Shown here piece after piece: positions 17,269 through 26,389 of a stretch of DNA of 64,000 nt; position 1 is the stretch's first letter, and the number at the start of each line of letters is the position of its first letter. Location of the stretch: assembly GCA_024688685.1 (NCBI GenBank), contig JAILDX010000017.1:62001-126000 (forward strand). The letters run 5' to 3'. A model generated the notes under the pieces. It did not search any database. It saw only the letters and a program-made list of their open reading frames with translations, and was not told the origin of the DNA. The position numbers were made by a program, and so were the translations under genes. The DNA comes from Saccharofermentans sp. GTDB lineage: Bacteria > Bacillota > Clostridia > Saccharofermentanales > Saccharofermentanaceae.

Positions 17269-17721
17269 TCAAATCTCCCCCAGCATCTTCTCCGGGTCTT
17301 CTGCAGCCTTTACCTTATCGTTGGCACGTATGATGATACCCTTCTCGTCGATAAGGTAAGTAGTCCTCACAACCCCCATAGAAACCTTGCCGTAGTTCTT
17401 CTTCTCCTTCCAGACATCATAGAGTATGTGAACACTCTTTTCCGGATCTGAAAGAAGCGTAAACGGAAGGCTGTATTTCTCTTCGAATTTCTTAAGTGAT
17501 GCAGAAGGATCTCTGCTTACACCTATCACCACTGCACCCTTCTCCGTAAACGATGGGTACAGCTCACCAAAGCCGCATGCCTGTTTGGTGCAGCCGGAAG
17601 TCATTGCCTTGGGGTAGAAGTAGAGAACTACTTTCTTCCCAAGGTAATCACTTAACCTTCTTGTATCGCCGTTCTGATCAGATAATGTAAAATCGGGAGC
17701 TTTTATTCCGACTTCCAGCAT
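17269..17721 (-). CDS. bcp: Thiol peroxidase, Bcp/PrxQ family
   Basis: Peroxiredoxin that reduces peroxides in the cytosol, 150 residues, normal length. Seen: GIKAPDFTLSDQNG, the active-site stretch LYFYPKAMTSGCTKQACGF with the peroxidatic Cys in SGC and the resolving Cys five residues later (atypical two-Cys form), and VRTTYLIDEKGII. ATG shares a base with the stop of the cellodextrin phosphorylase gene (TGATG), so translation is coupled; hprK follows after one base. No thioredoxin gene is adjacent, but trxB lies elsewhere in the window. Confidence 0.93.
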   Translation of the reverse strand: MLEVGIKAPDFTLSDQNGDTRRLSDYLGKKVVLYFYPKAMTSGCTKQACGFGELYPSFTEKGAVVIGVSRDPSASLKKFEEKYSLPFTLLSDPEKSVHILYDVWKEKKNYGKVSMGVVRTTYLIDEKGIIIRANDKVKAAEDPEKMLGEI

Positions 17722-20700
17722 CAGAACTTAACCTCAACCTTATGTGTCTGGCCGTCTGTGAATACAGGTACCTTCGTATCTGCAAGTGTCTGGCCGTCGC
17801 AGACAACAGTAACACCTTCAGCCGTTCTCTTGAAGCCTTCAGGCTTTGAGATCTCGATCTCGTAAACACATCCTACTGCCTGGAGCCTTACCTTCAGGTG
17901 TGTCTCATTCTCACGGAGCATAGGCTCAACGATAAGAGAATCTGCTGTAGGCTGGATACCGAAACATGAGAACAGGCAGAGCAGGAGCCATGTGGATGTA
18001 CCGGAGAGCGTAGGTCCGATATTCTCACCTGAATCGCTGTTGTTGTACTGTGTGCACCATCTCGGGTTGCCGCATGTTGTGAAAGGAGCCTTAAGTGTGC
18101 GGAAAGGCAGGATGACATCGATGATCCAGTAAGCTGTATCAGCGAGTCTCTTTGCGAGAGCAACATCCTTAACGCTCTTTGCAGCCTTGAGCATAGCAGC
18201 TGCAGCCATCATGTTAGCGTGCTTGAATACACCGCCGTTCTCACGGTCGCCGGGATAATAAAGCGCAACGTCGATCTTAGGAGCGATCTTGGGATAATCT
18301 ACTGTTGAACAGAGTCTGAAACCATAAGGTGACTTCAGGTAGTTATCCATTGCATCGAGCATCGATGTGATCTGAGCTTCACTTGCACAGTCAGCAAGGA
18401 GTGACCATGAGAAGCTGTTAAGGAAGTAAGATCCGGGTGCATCCTCAACCTGCAGATTATCGCCGGCAGCGCCGAGATATACGAGTTCCGGCTTATCCTT
18501 TCTGTTGAAGAGAACACGTGCGAAGAAGTCATTCTTCCAGGCGTATTCGTTGAGTTCTTCCTTGAGCTTTGCAGAGAGCTCCTTGAGCTCGTTTGCATAA
18601 GCCGTGTCACCGAAATGCTCAAACATTCCGATAGCCGCATCAACAGCAACCTTCAAAAGGAATCCGTTCATGACAGACTCTGAATACTCTGACTCGAAAG
18701 GAACCTCACCAAATGCCTTGCCGGATGCAGCGAGCTGCTCCTTATACTTCTCGATCTTTACAGCGCCTCCGATACAGTCGGGGTCAACTCTCAGACAGTC
18801 ATTCCAGTCAGCTCTGTCGATGAGAGGAATACCGTGCTTACCGACGGAGATCTTTGCTGAATATGTGATGATCGCCTTGATAGTCTCGAGAAGTGTTCTT
18901 GTCTTTGAACCGTCGTCAGCGCTTGAACCCTTGCCTGCAAGCTTGGGATCGATCGTTGCTGTTCCAGCGATCTTGAACTGCTCATTGAGGAAATCGTAAT
19001 CGCCTGTGAGGCCGACATATCTGTCGAGTGCCTGCAGGAGCCAGAGAGCATCATCTGACCACCAGCCGGGCTCCTTGCCTGTCCAGTAGAAATTGTGGTT
19101 TGCATAACCGTCCTCGAAAACGTTCTCAGACCACTCTCTCAGAAGCTTCTTAACGAAGTCTGTCTGATCCATACCTGCCATGTAATACATGGATGCAAAG
19201 ATATCCTGGATCTCACGGAAACCGATCTCTCTGTAACCCTTCTGTGTCCAGTCGAGCGATCTCGAAACGAATGTCTGATAGAAAACCTGGAAAGGCAGGT
19301 TGTTATTAACATAAGCCTCAAAGTTCTTGTCGTCATGCTCGATCTGCATATAACCTGAATAGTTCTTTGCAAAATCGATAACTGACTGGAGATCTTCCTC
19401 CATTGCATTTGTATCAGAGTATCTCTCGATAACCTTAGCGAGCTCTTCTCTCATCGTGATATCAACCTTGAAGTCCTCGTTGACAGCATCTGATGTGAGA
19501 CATGTAAGATCGTCTGCTCTTACGCTTCCGCCCGCCTTAACTGTGAAAGGAGTAGCGAGTGCGAAGAATCCGGGGCCCTTACGTGAAGGCTTGTTTGCGA
19601 GATGTCCGACGAACTCAGGCTTCTCAAGGCTTCCGTTGCCTACGAGATCTGCATATCTTGCGCAGTACTCCTGAGGGAACATTACCTTGCCGTCCTCATG
19701 AACGAGGAGAACATTATATCTGATATTGCTCTTTGATGACTTGGGGTTAGGATTGAATCCGATAGCCTTGATCTCGTCATTCTCATCATAGAAAACTTCG
19801 CTCTGCTCGATAACTGTCGTGAAGATAACGTCTTCTCTCAGAGCATGTACTTCGAAGATACCGAACATACCTGTGTAAACAATTCTCAGATGTCTGTCCT
19901 TATCACCGTTGTTGATGATATCGATCTTCTGAGCTTCCATTGCGAGAGGCAGACCCTCGTGCTGAGGAACGATAAAGATAGTCCTTCTGATCTTAAGTCC
20001 GTCCTCAAGCTCGTACTCGATGACTGTCCTGTTCTGTGAATGGATCGTCTGGATCTTCTTAAGTCCTTCGGCCTTTGCAGAACCTGAATAGAAGATCTGC
20101 TTTCCGTTCTCTGTGAGATAGAACTGTCTGTTTGCAGGGAAACCGTTCTCTTCAGGGAGATAGTCCCATCTTGTACCGAGAACCTGTGTATCAGCGTGAG
20201 CTCTGAAGCATCCGCCGCCGAGAGCATTTACTGCACTCTTAGGTGTGCTCTGAAGAGGTCTTACGAAGCCCATTCTGTTACCGATGAGCATATTTGTATA
20301 ATAGTGAGGTCCGGGAGCAGGTGAAGAGGGATCTGCGATGAGCTCACCCTTCTCGTTAAGGACGCCGCCCCAGTACTTTGCTGCTTCGATCTCAGCCTTT
20401 ATGATCTGCTTCTCAGCATCATTACCTGTCTTCTCCTCGAGCACTCCGTTTTCAATTGTATAGACCCTGATCTCTCCATCATAAGCCGTGATCAGAACGT
20501 GATAATCAGAAAGAGCATCCTTCCAGAATTCCTGAAGCTTCTCATTCTCAAGAAGGACGGAGATGAAGGGTGAATCGAAATCCAATCCTGCGATTCCTAC
20601 TACAGCAGGATCGCCATAGAAATCTATATACTGAGCGGAAACACCACCTTTGATCTCAACATCCTTGAATAATGAGATCAGATAATCCTTGGCGCTTAAC

Positions 20701-20735
20701 CTGTCTCCTCTTGCTAATTCACTCTTAATGATCAT
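17721..20735 (-). CDS. Cellodextrin phosphorylase (GH94)
   Basis: 1004 residues, the length of cellodextrin phosphorylases (about 980-1000) rather than cellobiose phosphorylase (about 810-830). It phosphorolyses cellodextrins of three or more glucoses into glucose 1-phosphate and a chain shorter by one. Typical blocks: PAPGPHYYTNMLIGNRMGFV, FRAHADTQVLGTRWD, GFPANRQFYLTENGKQIFYS, KGYREIGFREIQDIFASMYY, NHNFYWTGKEPGWWSDDALW, and IDRADWNDCLRVDPD whose DWND carries the general acid (D643-D646 region). No signal peptide, so cytosolic: it acts on imported chains. It has its own promoter and leads bcp-hprK-murB/rapZ-whiA. Confidence 0.92.
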   Translation of the reverse strand: MIIKSELARGDRLSAKDYLISLFKDVEIKGGVSAQYIDFYGDPAVVGIAGLDFDSPFISVLLENEKLQEFWKDALSDYHVLITAYDGEIRVYTIENGVLEEKTGNDAEKQIIKAEIEAAKYWGGVLNEKGELIADPSSPAPGPHYYTNMLIGNRMGFVRPLQSTPKSAVNALGGGCFRAHADTQVLGTRWDYLPEENGFPANRQFYLTENGKQIFYSGSAKAEGLKKIQTIHSQNRTVIEYELEDGLKIRRTIFIVPQHEGLPLAMEAQKIDIINNGDKDRHLRIVYTGMFGIFEVHALREDVIFTTVIEQSEVFYDENDEIKAIGFNPNPKSSKSNIRYNVLLVHEDGKVMFPQEYCARYADLVGNGSLEKPEFVGHLANKPSRKGPGFFALATPFTVKAGGSVRADDLTCLTSDAVNEDFKVDITMREELAKVIERYSDTNAMEEDLQSVIDFAKNYSGYMQIEHDDKNFEAYVNNNLPFQVFYQTFVSRSLDWTQKGYREIGFREIQDIFASMYYMAGMDQTDFVKKLLREWSENVFEDGYANHNFYWTGKEPGWWSDDALWLLQALDRYVGLTGDYDFLNEQFKIAGTATIDPKLAGKGSSADDGSKTRTLLETIKAIITYSAKISVGKHGIPLIDRADWNDCLRVDPDCIGGAVKIEKYKEQLAASGKAFGEVPFESEYSESVMNGFLLKVAVDAAIGMFEHFGDTAYANELKELSAKLKEELNEYAWKNDFFARVLFNRKDKPELVYLGAAGDNLQVEDAPGSYFLNSFSWSLLADCASEAQITSMLDAMDNYLKSPYGFRLCSTVDYPKIAPKIDVALYYPGDRENGGVFKHANMMAAAAMLKAAKSVKDVALAKRLADTAYWIIDVILPFRTLKAPFTTCGNPRWCTQYNNSDSGENIGPTLSGTSTWLLLCLFSCFGIQPTADSLIVEPMLRENETHLKVRLQAVGCVYEIEISKPEGFKRTAEGVTVVCDGQTLADTKVPVFTDGQTHKVEVKF

Positions 20736-20754
20736 ATGGGAATACCTCCAAAGG

Positions 20755-20772
20755 AAATGTCCTTTAATTATA
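20755..20772 (-). promoter_or_regulatory. Promoter/start element of the cellodextrin phosphorylase operon (shared motif)
   Basis: Minus strand TATAATTAAAGGACATTT: a perfect -10 hexamer running into AAAGGACATTT at the expected start of transcription. Sixteen of 18 bases match the element above the cellobiose phosphorylase gene. It leaves a leader of only 20-25 bases before the GGAGG and ATG. A regulator could bind across +1. Confidence 0.6.
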
Positions 20773-20808
20773 ATATATGGGAATCATTTATAAAAGGTGG
20801 GGAATGTC

Positions 20809-22704
20809 TTATCTTTGACTTTTCTTGTAATTTCTTTTGTTAATATACATGCGCTCATCAGCAACCTGCATGCATGCAAAGATATGCTTTGTATCTCCGC
20901 CCCTAAGATCGCATACACCGACACTCGCATGGATGGGATACGGCTTGCCGGATGTCTTTGACACCTCCGAGAGCCTCTTCCCGAAAATACTTATAAACTC
21001 ATCCACCCTGCCCGGCTTGTCGGACACGAGAACAGCAGAGAATTCGTCGCCTCCGAATCTCGCGCACAACTCATCTTCATTTATACAGCTCTTCAGTACT
21101 CCTGCAAGTGTCGTCAGCGCAAAATCGCCGTCAGCATGCCCGTAAATATCATTAATAAGCTTGAGATTATCCATATCGATGCTCGCGATGCAGATCGTCA
21201 TTCCCTCAGTGTAAGATGACAGGATATTCTGAAGTCCGTTCTCAAAACCGCGTCTGTTATAAAGCCCCGTCAGAGGATCTGTCTCAGACATTCTCTTTAT
21301 CTCTGCGAGCTCTTTAAACTGGCTCTGGTTGTAGTTGTTCTCCAATGCCGATGACAGCATGCTGATAAATGTATTTACCAGCGAATTGGGCCACTCACCC
21401 TCCCCGGGACTGAATACGATGTATCCGTATTCCTTGTTCTTATAGTGGAGGGGGAAGATTATGTATGTGTGTGGCGTTTCCGTTTCGAAAAACTCCCCCG
21501 GGAGGATCTCGGATCTGTCGAATCTCATATCGACAGTCTCGGCCTGAAGGCCGTCACTTGCCTGCATAACCTGCATGAGCACCATTTCATCGGAGAATAC
21601 CCTGTTGTGTTCCACAGACCTGAAGGCAGGATCGTTCTCATCGCACAGGCAGAGGTATCCCGTCTCGCATCCTATCGTGTGGAAATAATAGTTTACGACC
21701 GACAGCAGATTATCGATCTCCATGCTGTTCTGATAATCGGCGATTATCCTTCCCGATTCTCTCAACAGGTATTCGTTCTGAGCCAGCCTCTTGTATATGT
21801 CGTGATTGATGATCACATTATGGTTCTTTCCGCAGCCGCAGCTTCCCCTGAGGTTGATCTCGTCGGAAAGGGTAACGTGCATATCAGGCGTAATGCCTTT
21901 ATCTATCTCATCAATGATCCTGAAGGCTTCCTCGGCATAATTCTCGGGTTTTATGGTAACAGTCGTAAGTGAAGGTTCATTGAGCTCACCCTCCCTGATC
22001 CCGTCAAATCCGCAGACACAGACATCATCAGGAACCTTCTTGCCCCTCTTTGCCAGCTCATCACAGATGGAAAGTGCCATATAGTCATTCGCACAGATGA
22101 TCGCCTGCGGATAGTCGTCAGTTCCGTTAAGGAAGAAATCCATCGCCTTGGGGCCTCTGTTTGTCCAGTAGTTACCCTCGTAGATAGTGTTCGGTTTTAT
22201 TTCAAGACCGGCCTCTTCCATCGCCTGCTTAAAGCCCATAAGCCTGTCCGGTGAGTCCTTGCTCTTGAAAGGTCCGGACATGTAGCAGAGCTTCGTAAAG
22301 CCGTGATCGTCTATGAAATGCTTTGTCATGCGGTACATCGTATCGCGGTTCTCGATCGAGATCGTATAAAAATCCGGAATGCCGGTCTGAAGACATATTA
22401 CGGGACATTTTGCATTCTTTTTTACGAGACTGTAAAACTCTGTATCCATGCCATAGATATCGAAAGTATTAGGAAGCACGATAATAACATCGAACACCGA
22501 ATAATCAGGTAACTGGATAATGTTTTTCTTACCCATCTCCGACAGGAGATTACGGCCGTACGGGCACGAATAAGAACCAAAGGAAGAGTATATGAATACA
22601 TCCATGTCTCTCTTATATGCCTGCTCGATTATCGCCTTGCCGCACAGTTCCTGAAAGAACTGAGTGATCTCACTCATAAACAGACCGATCTTTCTGCGAG
22701 CCAT
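20809..22704 (-). CDS. LacI-type ligand-binding domain fused to GAF-like and GGDEF domains (sugar-sensing diguanylate cyclase)
   Basis: 631 residues, cytosolic, no membrane segment. Residues about 3-280 form a periplasmic-binding-protein-like (LacI/PurR) sensor: RKIGLFMSEITQFFQELCGK at the start, AIICANDYMALSICDELAKR, VPDDVCVCGFDGIREGE. The helix-turn-helix of LacI regulators is absent. A GAF-like segment (about 310-460) follows, then GGDEF: SETDPLTGLYNRRGF and RFGGDEFSAV near residue 550, so cyclase activity is expected. The product-inhibition site (RxxD before GGDEF) reads INED, so that feedback is probably lost. Start at 22704 follows GGAGG by eight bases. It lies between the two phosphorylase genes with its own strong promoter, so cellobiose or cellodextrins are plausible ligands (inference). 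Confidence 0.85.
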   Translation of the reverse strand: MARRKIGLFMSEITQFFQELCGKAIIEQAYKRDMDVFIYSSFGSYSCPYGRNLLSEMGKKNIIQLPDYSVFDVIIVLPNTFDIYGMDTEFYSLVKKNAKCPVICLQTGIPDFYTISIENRDTMYRMTKHFIDDHGFTKLCYMSGPFKSKDSPDRLMGFKQAMEEAGLEIKPNTIYEGNYWTNRGPKAMDFFLNGTDDYPQAIICANDYMALSICDELAKRGKKVPDDVCVCGFDGIREGELNEPSLTTVTIKPENYAEEAFRIIDEIDKGITPDMHVTLSDEINLRGSCGCGKNHNVIINHDIYKRLAQNEYLLRESGRIIADYQNSMEIDNLLSVVNYYFHTIGCETGYLCLCDENDPAFRSVEHNRVFSDEMVLMQVMQASDGLQAETVDMRFDRSEILPGEFFETETPHTYIIFPLHYKNKEYGYIVFSPGEGEWPNSLVNTFISMLSSALENNYNQSQFKELAEIKRMSETDPLTGLYNRRGFENGLQNILSSYTEGMTICIASIDMDNLKLINDIYGHADGDFALTTLAGVLKSCINEDELCARFGGDEFSAVLVSDKPGRVDEFISIFGKRLSEVSKTSGKPYPIHASVGVCDLRGGDTKHIFACMQVADERMYINKRNYKKSQR

Positions 22705-22734
22705 GGATAGCACCTCCCGTCAGCAATTAAGGTC

Positions 22735-22763
22735 ATTATAGCATCTCAATTAATAATTGTTAA
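22735..22763 (-). promoter_or_regulatory. Strong promoter of the sensor-GGDEF gene
   Basis: Minus strand TTAACA (22758-22763), exactly 17 bases, TGC then TATAAT (22735-22740): near-consensus -35, spacing, extended -10 and -10. Confidence 0.75.
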
Positions 22764-22818
22764 TATTAATTTCACATTTTCTCCATATTTATTCAAGTTT
22801 TCATCATATTTATTTGAT

Positions 22819-22850
22819 GAAAAGAGCTGCCCCTTACGAGACAGCTCCTC
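22819..22850 (-). terminator. Terminator of the cellobiose phosphorylase gene
   Basis: Minus strand GAGCTGTCTC (22838-22847), four-base loop, GGGGCAGCTC (22824-22833), then TTTTC. Ten paired positions including two G-T. Lies 27 bases below the stop. Confidence 0.75.
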
Positions 22851-22873
22851 TTATCAATTCATGATAAAAACTA

Positions 22874-25363
22874 TTATCCGAGGACGACCTCAACCTTGTG
22901 TGTCTTGCCGTCGCCTGCAACAGGAACGATGCATCCGTCAACAGCAACACCGTCAACTGTAAGGCTCTTAACGCCCTTGTTAACGTGAGCAGGGTTCTTA
23001 ACCTCGATCTCATATGTGTCGCCTCTGAACTGACGTGAAGCCTTGAATCCGTCCCAAGCAGCAGGGATTGAAGGATCAACTCTCAGACCGTCAAACTCAG
23101 GCTTAACACCCAGGATGTACTGGGAGATAGCAACCATGTTCCAAGCTGCTGTACCTGTGAGCCATGAGTTCTTGCCCTGACCAAAGTTCTTTGCATCCTT
23201 ACCGCCGATCATCTGACCGTAAACGTACGGCTCTGTCTTGTGGATATCGGATGTCTCCTCTGTGAATGCAGGAGCGATCTTTGAATAGTACTCGAAAGCC
23301 TTGTCTCCTCTTCCCACATAAGCCTCAGCACAGATGATCCATGCGTTGTTATGTGTGAAGATACCTGCGTTCTCCTTGTATCCGCCCGGATATGTGGAGA
23401 TCTCACCATACTGGATGTAGTACTTTGTGAATGCAGGGTTGTTGAGTACGAGACCGAACTCACAGTTCAGATACTTGTCGATGGAGTTCAGTGTCTTGAT
23501 GTCAGCTCCGACATCCTTACCGATCTCGGACATAACAGCGAAGCCCTGAGGTTCGATGAAGATCTTACCTTCTTCACACTCCGAAGAACCCATCTTCTCG
23601 CCGTTAGCATCGTATGCTCTGAGGAACCACTCGCCATCAAAAGCGGACTCCATTACAACCTTCTTCATCTTATCGATCTCAGCCTGTGCCTTAGCTGCCT
23701 CTTCTGTCTTTCCGAGGTGCTCGAGGATACCAACATAAGCGGGACCTGAATATGTAAAGAGTGCTGCAACGAAAACAGACTCAGCGATCTTTGAGTAGCC
23801 GCCCTCAGCCTTGAACTTCGGGTTGGTGTATGTCTGGAATGATTCACCGGGTGTGTCGGAGAAGCATGACAGGTTGATACAGTCGTTCCAGTCAGCACGC
23901 ATTGCGAGAGGCAGTCCGTGAGGACCAAGGTTATTTACGATGTGATAGAAAGATACTGTGAGGTGGTCAAGCATAGGCTTAGCCAGTGACTCATCATTAT
24001 CATAAGGAACCTGCTCATCGAGGATTGACCAGTCGCCAGTCTCCTTGATGTAAGCAGCTACGGAAAGGATCATCCACAACGGATCATCTGAGAAGTCACC
24101 GCCGATATCGGAGTTACCCTTCTTTGTAAGAGGCTGATACTGGTGATAGCATCCGCCGTCAGGCATCTGTGTTGATGCGATATCGATGATTCTCTCTCTT
24201 GCACGGTCAGGGATCTGATGTACAAATCCAAGTATATCCTGGTTGGAATCTCTGAAGCCCATACCACGGCCGATACCGGACTCGAAATAGGAAGCAGAAC
24301 GTGAGAGGTTGAATGTAACCATGCACTGATACTGGTTCCAGATGTTGACCATACGGTTAACCTTGTCATCAGGTGTATCAACCTTGTAGATGGAAAGGAG
24401 ACTCTCCCATGTAGCGCGGAGCTCATCAAGACCTGCAGCAACCTTCTCGGGAGTATTGTACTTCTCGATCATCTCGTCAGCCTTCTCCCTGTTGAGTACC
24501 CATGCCTCTCTTGTGAGGAGACCTTCAGGCTTTGTAGCTGCGAACTTCTTGTCCTGAGGATTCTCTGCATAACCGAGTATGTAGATGAGTGTCTTTGTCT
24601 CACCGGGCGCGAGAGTTACCTTCTTGTAGTGTGAAGCGATAGGTGACCAACCATCAGCAAATGAGTTGGATGCCTTGCCTGCCTTAACTGTCTCCGGGTT
24701 ATCCCAGCCGTTGTAGATGCTTCCGAGGAATGCGTCACGATCTGTATCGTAACCATCGATTGTATCGTTTACTGTATAGAAAGCGTAGTGATTACGTCTG
24801 TCTCTGTACTCTGTTACGTGATAGATAGTGGAACCGAGGATCTCAACACGGCCTGTGGAGAAGTTCCTCTGGAAGTTTGTGCAGTCATCCTGAGCATCCC
24901 AGAGACACCACTCAGCCATCGAGAAGATCGCGAAATCCTTTGGAGCGGAACTCTCATTTGTGAGAACAACCTGCTGAATCTCACCACTGTAGTTCTGGGG
25001 AACGAAGAAAGTTACTTCTGCCTTCAGTCCGTTCTTCTTACCAGTGATGATTGTATAGCCCATACCATGACGGCACTCATACTCATCGAGTTCTGTTTTA
25101 ACAGGTGACCATCCGGGATTCCAGATCGTTCCTGCATCATTGATATAGAAATAACGGCCGCCCATATCAAGGGGTACATTGTTATAACGATAACGTGTGA
25201 TTCTTCTTAGTCTGGCGTCCATATAGAAGCTATATCCGCCTGCTGTGTTTGAAATGAGGGAGAAAAATCCCTGATTGCCAAGATAGTTTATCCAGGGATA
25301 AGGTGTTTTGGGAGTATTGATGACGTATTCTTTGCGGGCGTCATCGAAATGACCGAATTTCAT
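22874..25363 (-). CDS. Cellobiose phosphorylase (GH94)
   Basis: Splits cellobiose with phosphate into glucose and glucose 1-phosphate. 829 residues, close to known cellobiose phosphorylases. Seen: [20 protein letters not shown] and [20 protein letters not shown] at the N-terminus (typical opening), [47 protein letters not shown] containing the catalytic DWND, and [30 protein letters not shown] near the C-terminus. No signal peptide. GGAGG precedes the ATG. It has its own promoter and is closed off by terminators on both sides, so it is a single-gene unit within the cellodextrin locus. Confidence 0.95.
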   Translation of the reverse strand: MKFGHFDDARKEYVINTPKTPYPWINYLGNQGFFSLISNTAGGYSFYMDARLRRITRYRYNNVPLDMGGRYFYINDAGTIWNPGWSPVKTELDEYECRHGMGYTIITGKKNGLKAEVTFFVPQNYSGEIQQVVLTNESSAPKDFAIFSMAEWCLWDAQDDCTNFQRNFSTGRVEILGSTIYHVTEYRDRRNHYAFYTVNDTIDGYDTDRDAFLGSIYNGWDNPETVKAGKASNSFADGWSPIASHYKKVTLAPGETKTLIYILGYAENPQDKKFAATKPEGLLTREAWVLNREKADEMIEKYNTPEKVAAGLDELRATWESLLSIYKVDTPDDKVNRMVNIWNQYQCMVTFNLSRSASYFESGIGRGMGFRDSNQDILGFVHQIPDRARERIIDIASTQMPDGGCYHQYQPLTKKGNSDIGGDFSDDPLWMILSVAAYIKETGDWSILDEQVPYDNDESLAKPMLDHLTVSFYHIVNNLGPHGLPLAMRADWNDCINLSCFSDTPGESFQTYTNPKFKAEGGYSKIAESVFVAALFTYSGPAYVGILEHLGKTEEAAKAQAEIDKMKKVVMESAFDGEWFLRAYDANGEKMGSSECEEGKIFIEPQGFAVMSEIGKDVGADIKTLNSIDKYLNCEFGLVLNNPAFTKYYIQYGEISTYPGGYKENAGIFTHNNAWIICAEAYVGRGDKAFEYYSKIAPAFTEETSDIHKTEPYVYGQMIGGKDAKNFGQGKNSWLTGTAAWNMVAISQYILGVKPEFDGLRVDPSIPAAWDGFKASRQFRGDTYEIEVKNPAHVNKGVKSLTVDGVAVDGCIVPVAGDGKTHKVEVVLG

Positions 25364-25395
25364 AATGGTTGCCTCCGTCGTTGTTATTTTTACTA

Positions 25396-25413
25396 AAATG
25401 TCCTTTTATTCTA
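25396..25413 (-). promoter_or_regulatory. Promoter/start element of the cellobiose phosphorylase gene (shared motif)
   Basis: Minus strand TAGAATAAAAGGACATTT, matching 16 of 18 bases with the element at 20755-20772: a -10-like hexamer, one base, then AAAGGACATTT. It lies 33 bases above the ATG and is separate from the Shine-Dalgarno GGAGG. Confidence 0.6.
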
Positions 25414-25457
25414 CACTATTCTTAAGACAATTTGTTATAAAAATTAAAATCAATAAA

Positions 25458-25488
25458 TAAAAGAGGCTATCCTTAGCGGATAGCCTCT
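25458..25488 (-). terminator. Terminator of the ABC transporter operon
   Basis: Minus strand perfect 10-bp stem GAGGCTATCC / GGATAGCCTC (25463-25487), five-base loop, then TTTTATTT. Lies 26 bases below the second permease gene. Confidence 0.85.
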
Positions 25489-25513
25489 CATTACTCTTCT
25501 GAGTATCAGATGA

Positions 25514-26389
25514 TTACTCTTTGACACCACCTGCAGCAACACCGGAAATGATGTATCTCTGCAAGAATGCGTAAACTACAACGATCGGGAGAACTGATGC
25601 GGAAAGACCCATGTAGATCATACCGTAGTCAGTGTATCGGTCACCGTAGAGCTGTGCAACCATCAAAGGGAGAGTCTTATCTTCATTCTTACTCAAGAGG
25701 ATTGAAGGAGCGAAGAAGTTGTTCCAAGATCCGAGGAAGCTGAAGATACCCTGTGTAGCAAGTGACGGGATCATGATCGGGAGACAGATCCTGTTGAAAG
25801 TATAGAACTCACCTGCACCGTCGATTCTGGAAGCCTCAACGATTTCCATTGAAAGTGAAGTCTCGAGGTACTGCTTAATGAAGAAAACAGTAGAAGGAGC
25901 TGCGATCGCAGGAAGGATGAGAGGCCACTTTGAACCTAAGAGACCCATTGATGACATCATTCTGTAGAAACCAGTGATGTTAACTGCTGTAGGAACCATC
26001 ATAACGCCGACGATGAGGGCAAATATTGTCTTTCTGCCCTTGAAGTTGTAAACGGTGAGACCGTAAGCTGTGAGAGCAGAGAAATAAACTGTAAGAGCTG
26101 TAGAGCTGATGGAGATAATGAATGAGTTCTTAAAACCAACAGCAAAACTGAATGTAGAACGCTCCTTCAGGTTATTCCAGTTGATTGCCAACTGCTTGAA
26201 TGCGTTAGGGTTCGGCCAAAGCTTAATGCCACGCTGGATGCTGATAGTATCCCATGTAGCGTTCATGAACATGAACCAGAAAGGAATGATCGCCAGAATG
26301 GAGAAGAAGATTACTACAACATATACCAAAATACTGTAAGCGCGGATTGATGCTGACTTACTCTTTAATTTGGGTTCATTTGCACTCAT
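25514..26389 (-). CDS. Carbohydrate ABC transporter permease (MalG-type)
   Basis: 291 residues with six expected membrane helices, beginning with ILVYVVVIFFSILAIIPFWFMFMNA. The EAA loop that contacts the ATPase is seen as MEIVEASRIDGAGEFYTFNRICLP (read in two parts: MEIVEASRIDGAG, then FNRICLPIMIP), and the C-terminus ends in IISGVAAGGVKE, typical for this subfamily. It pairs with the permease gene overlapping it by one base upstream. Together with the binding lipoprotein it should form a cellodextrin or cellobiose importer. No ATPase gene is nearby; a shared MsmX/UgpC-type ATPase from elsewhere is usual in Gram-positives. Confidence 0.92.
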   Translation of the reverse strand: MSANEPKLKSKSASIRAYSILVYVVVIFFSILAIIPFWFMFMNATWDTISIQRGIKLWPNPNAFKQLAINWNNLKERSTFSFAVGFKNSFIISISSTALTVYFSALTAYGLTVYNFKGRKTIFALIVGVMMVPTAVNITGFYRMMSSMGLLGSKWPLILPAIAAPSTVFFIKQYLETSLSMEIVEASRIDGAGEFYTFNRICLPIMIPSLATQGIFSFLGSWNNFFAPSILLSKNEDKTLPLMVAQLYGDRYTDYGMIYMGLSASVLPIVVVYAFLQRYIISGVAAGGVKE

